Shown piece by piece: positions 19,101-25,257 of a stretch of 43,667 bases of DNA. Position 1 is the first letter of the stretch. Every line of letters starts with the position of its first letter. The notes under the pieces were generated by a model that was not told the DNA's origin, searched no databases, and saw only the letters and a program-made list of their open reading frames with translations. Origin of the DNA: Gallionellales bacterium GWA2_60_142 (lineage in GTDB: Bacteria > Pseudomonadota > Gammaproteobacteria > Burkholderiales > Gallionellaceae); NCBI GenBank assembly GCA_001801085.1, contig MGWR01000025.1:1-43667 (forward strand), written 5' to 3'. The translations under genes and the position numbers were made by a program.

Positions 19101-21128
19101 TTCGATGGCGGTGAACAAGGTCTCTTCGGACAGGCCCGCGCGCTCCTTCACGTCGGAGGCGCGGAAGAACGCGCCCTGGAAGGCGTTGCCCTGCATGCGT
19201 AGTTGCAGGTCCGGGTTGCTGGATTCTTCGCGGGCGATCTTGAACGCGTCGAGGTAGAACACGCGAACCTTGTTGTCCACGATGTACTGCTGCGTGCGCA
19301 CCGGGAAAGTCTCCCACACCGCTTCCGCGCTGCCCAGGTTGCTCTGGATGATGAACACGCCGCCCGGCTTCATGCCTTCCAGCGCGTTGGTGTGGCCGAA
19401 CACCTGCGGGTCGGGCGACAGCACCACATCGACGTGGGTGTATTCGCAGTTGATGCGGATAGGCTCGGGGGCTGCCGACAGATAATAGGTCGTCGGCTGG
19501 CCCTTCTTCTCCGAACCGTATTTCGGGTTGGCCTTGATGTCCCAGCCCAGCAATTCGAACAGCGTCATCGCCAGATTCTTGCCGGTGGTCACCGCCCCCC
19601 AGCCGCCGACCGAGTGCATGCGCACCGCGATGGCGTTCTTCGGCAACAGGTTCGGGTTCTCGGAACCGCGCAGCGCCATGTTCTTGATGCCGGGATAAGC
19701 GGCCTGCAATTCCTGCTGGCGGATTTCCTGTTTCGGGTTGGCCGACTCGTCGCGCACGAAATCCACCGACAGGTAATAAAACTTACGATGCGCCGCACCC
19801 GGCAACATGTTCTCCACGGCGGCGATCAGACCTTCCGGTTGCAGATCGCGCGAGCCCAAGCCGTAGCAGCCGGAGTACAGCGACGGCATGTCCTTGACGT
19901 GTTCGTATGCGGCGTAGCCTTCGTGATTTTGCTCCTTGCCGTTCTCCAGACATTTGGAAACCGTAGCGCGCACTTCGCGCATCAGCGGCAGGTCTTCCGA
20001 CAGCGGCTGGTCGGTGCGCTCCAGCACGGCCACGCCTTTCTTGCCCTTCAGCACTTGGCCCAGCACATCGCCGGGGAAGGGGCGGAACATGGTGATGTTG
20101 ACCACGCCCACCTTGATCTTGCGGTTCTCGCGCAGCCAGTCGGCGACCGCAGCGGCCTGCACCGTCATGCTGCCCTGACCGAGGATGATGTAGTCGGCAT
20201 CGTCGCAGCGATAGGCATCGACGCGGCTGTAGCGGCGGCCGGTCAGTGCGAAAAACTCATCCGCATTCTGGTCGAACAGCGCGGGGATGTGGTCGAAGAA
20301 ATACGGACGTTGCGCGGCCACGGCCTGCATGTAGGCGTCCTGATTCTGCACCACGCCGGTCTGCATCGGATTATCCACGTCCCAGTTCGACGGCACACGG
20401 CGGCGCTTCGGGCCGTACAGCATCTGCTGCGCGGGTGTCGGGGTCGTGATGATGTCGTCGGCATCGCCCAGATATTCGGCGATCAGCTCTTTTTCCGGCA
20501 CCTGCATAGGCTCGATCAGATGCGTGGTGAGGAAGCCATCCTGCGCGACCATCGCCGGCGTCAGCGCCAGCTCGGCGGTCTTGCGCGCGACCATGTTGAG
20601 GTCGGCGGCTTCCTGCGCGTTCTTCGCGAACACCTGGATGAAGCCGGTGTCGTCGGCGCAGTGGTAATCGTCGTGCGCGCAATGCACGTTCAGCGAGGTC
20701 TTGGTGATCGCGCGGCAGCCGAGGTTCAGCACGTAAGGCAGACGCTTGCCGACGGCGGCGTACAGCGATTCGTGCATGAAGGCCAGGCCTTGCGACGAGG
20801 TGAAGTTCACCGCGCGCAATCCGGTCATAGACATGCCTGCCGTCACGCCCGCCGCCGCATGTTCCGACTCCGGTTCGACAAAAATCAGCGGCTTGCCGGC
20901 GGCGTTCAGATGCCCCTTGGCGACTTCTTCCGCCCAGTATTCGCCCATCTGCGTCGAAGGCGTGATGGGGTAAGCGCCCGCGCCCTGCGAGGCTTCGCGC
21001 TCGACCAATATCACGGCGGTGTTGCCGTCGATGGCGTCGCGCGTGCCGGGATACTTGAAGGTGGCGGGCTTGGTCTCCGCGCCGGTCAGCGCATCGAGCA
21101 GCTTGTACTGTTTGATCTTTTCGAACAT
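16197..21128 (-). CDS. nifJ: Pyruvate:ferredoxin (flavodoxin) oxidoreductase, oversized single-chain form
   Basis: This 1643-residue PFOR is well above the usual 1170-1200. It reversibly converts pyruvate + CoA + oxidised ferredoxin to acetyl-CoA + CO2 + reduced ferredoxin. Seen in order: the alpha domain (EASQGAGAYPITPSTQMGEYW, residues 45-65), the gamma domain (SVGGWGAVTTGKNLA), ferredoxin motifs CTACGECYTQCP (Cys801) and CKGCALCVEVC (Cys937), GACLGCGE, and the thiamine-PP site GGDGAMFDIGFQNLSRAL (near 1236) with VYSNTGGQAC. Inserts separate the two ferredoxin motifs (136 residues apart) and GACLGCGE from STGCTSVW. An added C-terminal ferredoxin (CTACDECININP at 1572, CTAGVIHPG) extends the chain. 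GAGGAG precedes the ATG. It lies between rnfB and rnfC. Confidence 0.93.
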   Translation of the reverse strand: MFEKIKQYKLLDALTGAETKPATFKYPGTRDAIDGNTAVILVEREASQGAGAYPITPSTQMGEYWAEEVAKGHLNAAGKPLIFVEPESEHAAAGVTAGMSMTGLRAVNFTSSQGLAFMHESLYAAVGKRLPYVLNLGCRAITKTSLNVHCAHDDYHCADDTGFIQVFAKNAQEAADLNMVARKTAELALTPAMVAQDGFLTTHLIEPMQVPEKELIAEYLGDADDIITTPTPAQQMLYGPKRRRVPSNWDVDNPMQTGVVQNQDAYMQAVAAQRPYFFDHIPALFDQNADEFFALTGRRYSRVDAYRCDDADYIILGQGSMTVQAAAVADWLRENRKIKVGVVNITMFRPFPGDVLGQVLKGKKGVAVLERTDQPLSEDLPLMREVRATVSKCLENGKEQNHEGYAAYEHVKDMPSLYSGCYGLGSRDLQPEGLIAAVENMLPGAAHRKFYYLSVDFVRDESANPKQEIRQQELQAAYPGIKNMALRGSENPNLLPKNAIAVRMHSVGGWGAVTTGKNLAMTLFELLGWDIKANPKYGSEKKGQPTTYYLSAAPEPIRINCEYTHVDVVLSPDPQVFGHTNALEGMKPGGVFIIQSNLGSAEAVWETFPVRTQQYIVDNKVRVFYLDAFKIAREESSNPDLQLRMQGNAFQGAFFRASDVKERAGLSEETLFTAIENQLESKFGKKGKRIVEDNLRVVRRGYEEMFEIAPEQMKVGQRAKFVGKPAPTLPVMLKQQPEGDGGLSDIHRFWEQTGSFYMKGQGSDNLVDPFMGLSVIPAVTGVFRDMTGVRFEHPEWHAEKCTACGECYTQCPDSAIPGLVSTTTDILNTAIQKIEIGGRPTRFLRKFSRAIDKKLRNSLDKDGLDVRALLVNAITEAFAEDPTQGDDRGRLENELNLLREQLGGFKFATTKPYWTQKEKKEKGAGGLFSITINPYTCKGCALCVEVCEDQALTMVTQTNESIETLRDDWNFWLDLPTTPQQFSRIDDLDEKVGALETLLLDKRNYQSLASGDGACLGCGEKATIHLFTGTVTALMQPRVKKFVAKIDRLIADLENHIRLKLSSTVDLTDTQAMMQAIQAHSGHDLTLANLSESLLAKNPGEPIDPQWLRRVTQMLEKIKDLRWRYLEGPTKRGRAEMGVVNSTGCTSVWASTFPFNPYPFPWTSHLFQDSPSVAMGVFEGHMAKMVEGFKAVRMVEKELAGGFDPAEHGAALAHFNWEKLSEEEWHLCPPVVAMGGDGAMFDIGFQNLSRALMSGMPIKVMIVDTQVYSNTGGQACTSGFIGQVADMSPYGASKHGKTEKRKEISVIGMAHRTSFVMQGSLSNTTHLLESFIDGLNSRRPALFNVYAVCPPEHGVGDDSAVAQSKMAVESRAFPLFRYNPDLGDTFSECTTLEGNPSLDADWPEYKLDYLDEAGQQSMTLAMTFADFALSEGRFAKQFKKAAPDTWNDDQVLLADFLKLSEDERDGKFPFIWTVDKKNRLVRVLVSTEMVLSCEERMQFWKQLKDVAGLNRPAANEAEVTERVRRELMQRIADTLGVAGGSASTSAVATVGAAPAAANAEGYEAVWIDTPECTACDECININPKVFAYNETKKAIVIDPKAGSYLDIVKAAEKCTAGVIHPGTPWNAGEPNLDKLTARAAKFN

Positions 21129-21138
21129 GGGTGACTCC

Positions 21139-22014
21139 TCAGACTTCTGCCATCACTGGCAATGGTTGGATACGGATAATCTTACGGGCGGCGCGGCCCT
21201 TGTCGGCGCGGCCGCCGTCCAGCCAGACGATGGCCCCGGTGGGGCAACGCTCGATGGCGCGACGGTCGGCTAGCTCGTTGCGGCTGTAATCGATCACCGC
21301 CAGATTGCGTTCGAGGCTGATCAAGCCCGGCGCGGAATCGGCCACGCAACGACCGCAGGCGGTGCAGGAAACTACGCAGGAATTTTCGGAAGCATCGGGG
21401 GCCGCCTGATTCTTGCAGGCCACCCACAGTTGACGCGACACCGGCTCCAGCGAGAACAATTGCTTGGGGCAGATATCCACGCAGTCGCCGCAGGCGGTGC
21501 ATTTGTCCAGATTCACTTCAGGCAGGCCGTTACGGTTCATGAATATCGCGCCGAAGTCGCATACCAGCGCGCAATCGCCCAGCCCGAGGCAACCCCAAGA
21601 GCAGGAGCGCCCGCCGCCGCCGACCACCGCCGCCGAACGGCAGGTGGACTTGCCTTGATACCGCGCGCTGCTCTTCGCGACGTTGTTGCCGCCGGCGCAA
21701 GCCAGCCGCGCCACGCGCTTCTCGACATTGCCCAGCGAGATGCCCAGCAGCGCGGCGATGCTCTGGTTCTGCGCGGGAGGGTTGACGGTGCAGCGCGCCG
21801 GCTCGATCTGGCCGGCCACGACCTGTTCGGCGAAGTTGCGGCAACCGGCCGTGCCGCACGCGCCGCAATTGGAATGGGGCAGCATCTCTTCGACTGCGTT
21901 GATGCGCGGGTCTTCATAGACATAGAGGCGCTTGCTGGCCAACGCCAATAAGAACGCCAGCAGACCGCCCAAGCCCGCCATGAACGCTCCCGTTATCAAT
22001 ACGCTAGATGCCAT
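21139..22014 (-). CDS. rnfB: Rnf complex subunit RnfB (ferredoxin-side iron-sulfur protein)
   Basis: The protein is 291 residues from ATG 22014, chosen because GGAGG (22023-22027) lies 8 nt upstream; ATG 22038 would add 8 residues. It has an N-terminal membrane helix (SSVLITGAFMAGLGGLLAFL), then the CxxCGxxGC domain (SNCGACGTAGCRNFAEQ). A long Cys-rich middle (ACAGGNN...SCSWGCLGLGDCALVCDFGAI) marks it as anaerobe-type RnfB. Two C-terminal ferredoxin motifs follow: CTACGDCVDICP is complete, while the second reads CTACGRCVADSAP, with Ser where the fourth Cys is expected. It accepts or donates electrons to ferredoxin. It is the first gene of the apparent operon, 10 bp before nifJ. Confidence 0.92.
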   Translation of the reverse strand: MASSVLITGAFMAGLGGLLAFLLALASKRLYVYEDPRINAVEEMLPHSNCGACGTAGCRNFAEQVVAGQIEPARCTVNPPAQNQSIAALLGISLGNVEKRVARLACAGGNNVAKSSARYQGKSTCRSAAVVGGGGRSCSWGCLGLGDCALVCDFGAIFMNRNGLPEVNLDKCTACGDCVDICPKQLFSLEPVSRQLWVACKNQAAPDASENSCVVSCTACGRCVADSAPGLISLERNLAVIDYSRNELADRRAIERCPTGAIVWLDGGRADKGRAARKIIRIQPLPVMAEV

Positions 22015-22220
22015 GTCTCCCGCCTCCAAAATAATCATGCGTGGGGTCTGGTGGAACGCCCCTCTGTAAGAATCGCGTAAGCTTTTGATCCTATTGAATT
22101 ACTAGTGTTGTTATTGTGGAGGCGAGACTAAACCAAGCTACAATCCGGACGCGAATCAATTGTTTCAATCTTCATTATTAAAAAATGAAATATCGCTTTC
22201 GGGGAGAGGGGAAAACAGAC
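22015..22220. promoter_or_regulatory. Divergent rnfB/lysR control region
   Basis: A 206-bp gap lies between the rnfB and lysR starts. An AT-rich core (22083-22120) probably holds the operon promoter and LysR-type binding sites. TACAAT at 22139-22144 could be the -10 box for the plus-strand lysR gene. No perfect T-N11-A palindrome can be fixed by eye. Confidence 0.4.
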
Positions 22221-23168
22221 ATGGCGGAAGACAAACAGAGCTATTACAAAAACAACAGACTCAAGCAGATGCGCGCCTTCTGCGAAGTCGTGCGCAGCGG
22301 CAGCGTCACACTGGCCGCACAGAAATTATTCCTGAGCCAGCCCTCGGTGACCTTGCAAATTCAGGCGATGGAAAGAGAATTGGGCGCAACGGTTTTCGAA
22401 CGGCGCGGCCCCGTGCTCAAACTCACGCCGGACGGCGAGACCTTATATGCGTTGTCCAAACCGCTGGTGGACGGCATCGATAGCTTGGAAGAAAACTTCG
22501 CCGCACTGCACGGGCGTCTCGACTCCGGCGAACTGAAAATCGGCGCGGGCGAATCCACCATCCTTTATGTATTGCCCGAAGCCGTGCGCCGCTTCGTCGC
22601 CGCCCACCCCGGCATCCAGACCACGCTGCACAACGTCACCGGACGCGACGGCCTGAAAATGCTGCGCGCCGACGAGATCGACTTGGTGGTCGGCTCCATG
22701 CTGGACGTGCCGGAAGACATCAACTACGAACCCGTCGCAATGTTCGATCCCGCGTTGATCGTCCCGCTAAACCATCCGCTTGCCGCACAGCCGGAAGTCA
22801 CGCTGAAAGACATTAGCCACTACGGCCTGATCCTCCCCCCGCGCCACCTCTCCACCTGGAACACCGTCAAATACGTGTTCCAGCAACACAACCTCACCTT
22901 CAAAGTCACGCTCGAAGCCGGCGGCTGGGAAGTCATCAAGAAATACGTCGAACTCGGCATGGGCATCTCCATCGTCACCGACATCTGCCTCACCGGCAAC
23001 GAGAAACTGGTGCGCATCCCGCTGAAACAATACTTCCCGCAACGGGGATATGGACTGGTACTGCGCAAGGGGAAGTTTTTATCGCCGCAGGCGAGGAGGT
23101 TTGTGGAAATATTGCATGAGGTGTATGGGACGCAGATGGGCGTATCTGTTAACCTTCCGACGGCATAA
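22221..23168 (+). CDS. LysR-type transcriptional regulator, CysB-like
   Basis: The protein is 315 residues from ATG 22221, preceded by a GGGGAGAGGGG ribosome site. The in-frame ATG at 22185 adds 12 residues and is less likely. The N-terminal winged HTH (MRAFCEVVRSGSVTLAAQKL, LSQPSVTLQIQAMERELG) is followed by a periplasmic-binding-protein-like effector domain (LKIGAGESTILYVLPEAVRRF). STWNTVKYVF and VIKKYVELGMGISIV resemble the CysB/Cbl branch. It is divergent from the rnfB-nifJ-rnf-ppsA operon, the classical arrangement for a LysR regulator and its target. The effector is unknown. Confidence 0.88.
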   Translation: MAEDKQSYYKNNRLKQMRAFCEVVRSGSVTLAAQKLFLSQPSVTLQIQAMERELGATVFERRGPVLKLTPDGETLYALSKPLVDGIDSLEENFAALHGRLDSGELKIGAGESTILYVLPEAVRRFVAAHPGIQTTLHNVTGRDGLKMLRADEIDLVVGSMLDVPEDINYEPVAMFDPALIVPLNHPLAAQPEVTLKDISHYGLILPPRHLSTWNTVKYVFQQHNLTFKVTLEAGGWEVIKKYVELGMGISIVTDICLTGNEKLVRIPLKQYFPQRGYGLVLRKGKFLSPQARRFVEILHEVYGTQMGVSVNLPTA

Positions 23169-23206
23169 GGCCTATATATTTTCGAAAAATATATAGGCCT
23201 TTTTTC
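23169..23206 (+). terminator. Intrinsic terminator of the lysR gene
   Basis: GGCCTATATATT and AATATATAGGCC form a 12-bp or longer stem immediately after the TAA stop, followed by TTTTTT. The palindrome is nearly symmetrical, but the T-run favours the plus strand. Confidence 0.9.
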
Positions 23207-23396
23207 TGCTTGCTGCGGGAATGAGGGGCGGGATAGGATGCGGGCCGATGTTTGGTACGGCGAAGGGGAATATTCGAGCCTGGCCCCTTTAGTCTATGGT
23301 GGTCGATTGACATACGGGCGATTTTCCCATCCACCTTACGTTGGGCCTTTCGCAGCGTTGATGCGCTCACAAGTCAAAATTTATGAGGAGAAAAGC

Positions 23397-23771
23397 TTGA
23401 AGCAACTTACGTTCCGCATTGTAGTAACAGCCTTTTTCACGTTGATTTTCCAAACTTGGGCGATTGCACAGGATGGCATGACTGTCAAATGGACCAAAGA
23501 AGTTGGTTCTATCGTAAAACTGCTGCGCGTCGAGGCGGATGAACCCATCGGGGGCTTGCGCCTGGTGACATTTACATACGAAGCAGTGAAGCCCTGTGGG
23601 CAACTATCAGTTTATGGCCACAGCTATTCGAAAGATGATGTACAGCTTCCCTTGTTCAGTCTAGGCGCACAAAAAAGAAGCGTGACACCGGGACAGAGGT
23701 TCCGAGACCAAGCGGTTGTCACACACGAGTCAGGACATTACCTCCTTCTCGACAAAGCACATTGTTTCTAG
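23397..23771 (+). CDS. Small secreted hypothetical protein with one Cys pair
   Basis: I start this 124-residue protein at TTG 23397, which has GAGGAG (23385-23390) 6 nt upstream. The resulting N-terminus MKQLTFRIVVTAFFTLIFQTWAIAQ is a convincing signal peptide cleaved after about residue 25. The mature part of about 99 residues is beta-rich and has exactly two Cys (KPCGQL and the penultimate residue in KAHCF), able to form one disulfide in the periplasm. I recognise no domain. It precedes a colicin-immunity-like gene by about 120 bp inside a low-GC cassette. It does not look like a colicin or a lysis protein. Confidence 0.65.
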   Translation: MKQLTFRIVVTAFFTLIFQTWAIAQDGMTVKWTKEVGSIVKLLRVEADEPIGGLRLVTFTYEAVKPCGQLSVYGHSYSKDDVQLPLFSLGAQKRSVTPGQRFRDQAVVTHESGHYLLLDKAHCF

Positions 23772-23892
23772 TGATAGCAACTTCCAAGTTGCTACACCTG
23801 CAGACTTTCACAGGTGCCATCCAGGCCTCAACTAATCATTCGATCGGGGCGCATTAACATTTTTTCAACCACCAACCAAAGGGAGAAATTTC

Positions 23893-24252
23893 ATGCATCC
23901 AATAGTCCAAAAAACACTCGGCGGATTGTCCGCACAATACTATTTGCGCCAACTTTTTTTTGGCCTGCTCCTTGCTGGCATCATCTTCTTTATGTCAACG
24001 CAAGGCGAGCGATCAATGCCCATTGGCCTAATATTTCTCACTGTAATTAATACACTTCTTTACCCTTATTCTCGATTTGTCTATGAGGGTATGGTTGGTT
24101 TCATCATGGGCAAAAATGTCTTTTTCGTGAATGCCGTTTTGATGCTTTTCACAAAGTTCATAACTATGACGATATGTTGGTCCTTCGCCATATTTATTGC
24201 GCCAGTTGGGCTGGTTTATTTGTATTACCATCATAGCAAGTCCGAGCGCTAA
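23893..24252 (+). CDS. Colicin E1-type (microcin) immunity-like membrane protein
   Basis: This 119-residue protein starts at ATG 23893, with GGGAGA upstream. Three hydrophobic segments are evident: LRQLFFGLLLAGIIFFM, MPIGLIFLTVINTLLYPY and the paired C-terminal stretch FITMTICWSFAIFIAPVGLVYLYYH. INTLLYPYSRFVYEGMVGFIM resembles the LCPYSKYAIE region of the colicin E1 immunity family. FFGL near the start and the overall length also fit. Such proteins sit in the inner membrane and block the pore domain of a cognate colicin. No colicin gene is nearby, so this would be an orphan. Recognition is from memory of the family, hence moderate confidence. Confidence 0.6.
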   Translation: MHPIVQKTLGGLSAQYYLRQLFFGLLLAGIIFFMSTQGERSMPIGLIFLTVINTLLYPYSRFVYEGMVGFIMGKNVFFVNAVLMLFTKFITMTICWSFAIFIAPVGLVYLYYHHSKSER

Positions 24253-24456
24253 CTGATGGGAAGGACAATAGGGGACACGAATTAAAGGGGCCAAGCTCAC
24301 ATTAGTTTGAAAAACCCTGCTTCATTTCTTTCCCTTTTCAGTGCGTTTGCGCGATGAAACAAGGGGATCGAATTTCTTTATTTATATCGTCTCCTGCGAG
24401 ATATAACGGAAACATCCAGACTGGCAATGATTGCCGATTCCGATAGTTGTAGTCAC

Positions 24457-24491
24457 TTGACAATATACGGGCATCCCGTATAGTTTGCTCA
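24457..24491 (+). promoter_or_regulatory. Promoter with embedded operator for the toxin-antitoxin pair; implies leaderless mRNA
   Basis: TTGACA (24457-24462) and TATAGT (24479-24484) are spaced 16 bp. The spacer and -10 contain the perfect palindrome TATACGGG-CAT-CCCGTATA (24464-24482), a probable antitoxin operator. The predicted transcription start, 7 nt past the -10, is the A of the toxin ATG at 24491, leaving no 5' leader. Confidence 0.75.
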
Positions 24492-24787
24492 TGCGCACCG
24501 TGATCGAAACCCCCACTTTTCAAAAACAAGCCGACAAAATCTGGGCTGAATCCGAGCGTTTTGAATTTATTGACTGGATTGCAGCCAATCCTTTGGCGGG
24601 AGATGTGATTCCGGGGGCGGATGGGGCGCGCAAGGTGCGCTGGGGTCGCGCGGGTTCTGGCAAGCGCGGCGGTGTGCGTGTGGTGTATTTCAACCTGACC
24701 GAGCGCGAAGTGGTCATTCTAGTGGTGCTGTATGCGAAGGCCGATCAAGCCAACATTCAGCCCGGCGATATTGAAAAGGCGGTGTGA
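24491..24787 (+). CDS. HigB/RelE-family toxin
   Basis: The protein is 98 residues from ATG 24491. The sequence ETPTFQKQADKIWAESERFEF, IPGADGARKVRWGRAGSGKRGGVRVVYF and VVILVVLYAKADQANI matches the RelE-like mRNA interferase group of HigB2/COG4737 type. The basic GSGKRGG loop and Arg-rich strand would contact mRNA at the ribosome. No Shine-Dalgarno is present, consistent with leaderless translation from the promoter upstream. The antitoxin gene begins one base after its TGA. Toxin-first order is characteristic of hig modules. Confidence 0.88.
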   Translation: MRTVIETPTFQKQADKIWAESERFEFIDWIAANPLAGDVIPGADGARKVRWGRAGSGKRGGVRVVYFNLTEREVVILVVLYAKADQANIQPGDIEKAV

Positions 24788-24788
24788 T

Positions 24789-25097
24789 ATGGATATTGAA
24801 AAAATCGCTCGTGCCATCGAGCAGGATGCGGGTATGGATTTGCCGGATGTGCGGCAAGCGCTGGCCGAGGCCAAGGCGGGTGTCGGGCGAGTGACCACGC
24901 CGGAGCAGTTGCTGGTGCGCGCGGCGCGCGCCAAGGCCGGGTTGTCGCAACAGGCTTTTGCCGAGCGTATTGATACGCCCGTGGCGACATTGCGCGATTG
25001 GGAGCAAGGCCGCTTTACTCCACCGGGCGGCGTGGTGTGTTTGATGCGGCTGATCGAGCGGCATCCCGATTTGACTGCCGAGTTGGCAGTTCATTGA
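24789..25097 (+). CDS. HigA-type antitoxin (HTH_XRE)
   Basis: The protein is 102 residues from ATG 24789. The N-terminal half (MDIEKIARAIEQDAGMDLPDV...LAEAKAG) likely binds the toxin. The C-terminal XRE helix-turn-helix is VRAARAKAGLSQQAFAERIDTPVATLRDWEQGRF. It should bind the palindrome in the shared promoter and autoregulate. One base separates it from the toxin stop, so it depends on translation of the toxin frame. Confidence 0.9.
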   Translation: MDIEKIARAIEQDAGMDLPDVRQALAEAKAGVGRVTTPEQLLVRAARAKAGLSQQAFAERIDTPVATLRDWEQGRFTPPGGVVCLMRLIERHPDLTAELAVH

Positions 25098-25137
25098 GCC
25101 GCAAGTTTTCTAAGCAAACGCTTGATGGAAAACCTCA

Positions 25138-25210
25138 GAGACAGACCACGGTTTCCCGCCTTTGCCAACCTGTTGCTTTGCTAAACAATAGGGGACAGAC
25201 CACGGTTTCC
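25138..25210. repeat. Two direct copies of a RAYT-associated repeat (left side)
   Basis: GAGACAGACCACGGTTTCC at 25138-25156 and GGGGACAGACCACGGTTTCC at 25191-25210 are direct copies. An inverse copy lies at 25973-25989, beyond the transposase gene. ACAGACCACG is the shared core. Confidence 0.85.
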
Positions 25211-25257
25211 TGATCCTTGCTAGACTGTCCTCCCTCCCCCATGCAGCGGAGTTCATC

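Larger units (their letters stand above)
23276..24298. mobile_element. Low-GC cassette bounded by 15-bp inverted repeats
   Basis: GAGCCTGGCCCCTTT at 23276-23290 and AAAGGGGCCAAGCTC at 24284-24298 are inverse copies with one mismatch. The 1-kb interior is visibly AT-richer than its neighbours and carries two small genes (23397-23771 and 23893-24252). The right end is preceded by AATAGGGGACA, which also occurs beside the transposase at 25258. No transposase lies inside, so movement would need a factor in trans. Calling it a mobile unit is inference. Confidence 0.5.

Noticed and set aside
16182-19202. Long plus-strand ORFs (502, 463 and 643 codons in this area up to 21134) opposite nifJ
   Set aside because: Antisense shadows of a GC-rich gene, with no ribosome site or recognisable motif.
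23276-24298. Cassette as a complete colicin operon
   Set aside because: The first protein is only 124 residues with a signal peptide and has no pore, receptor or lysis features.
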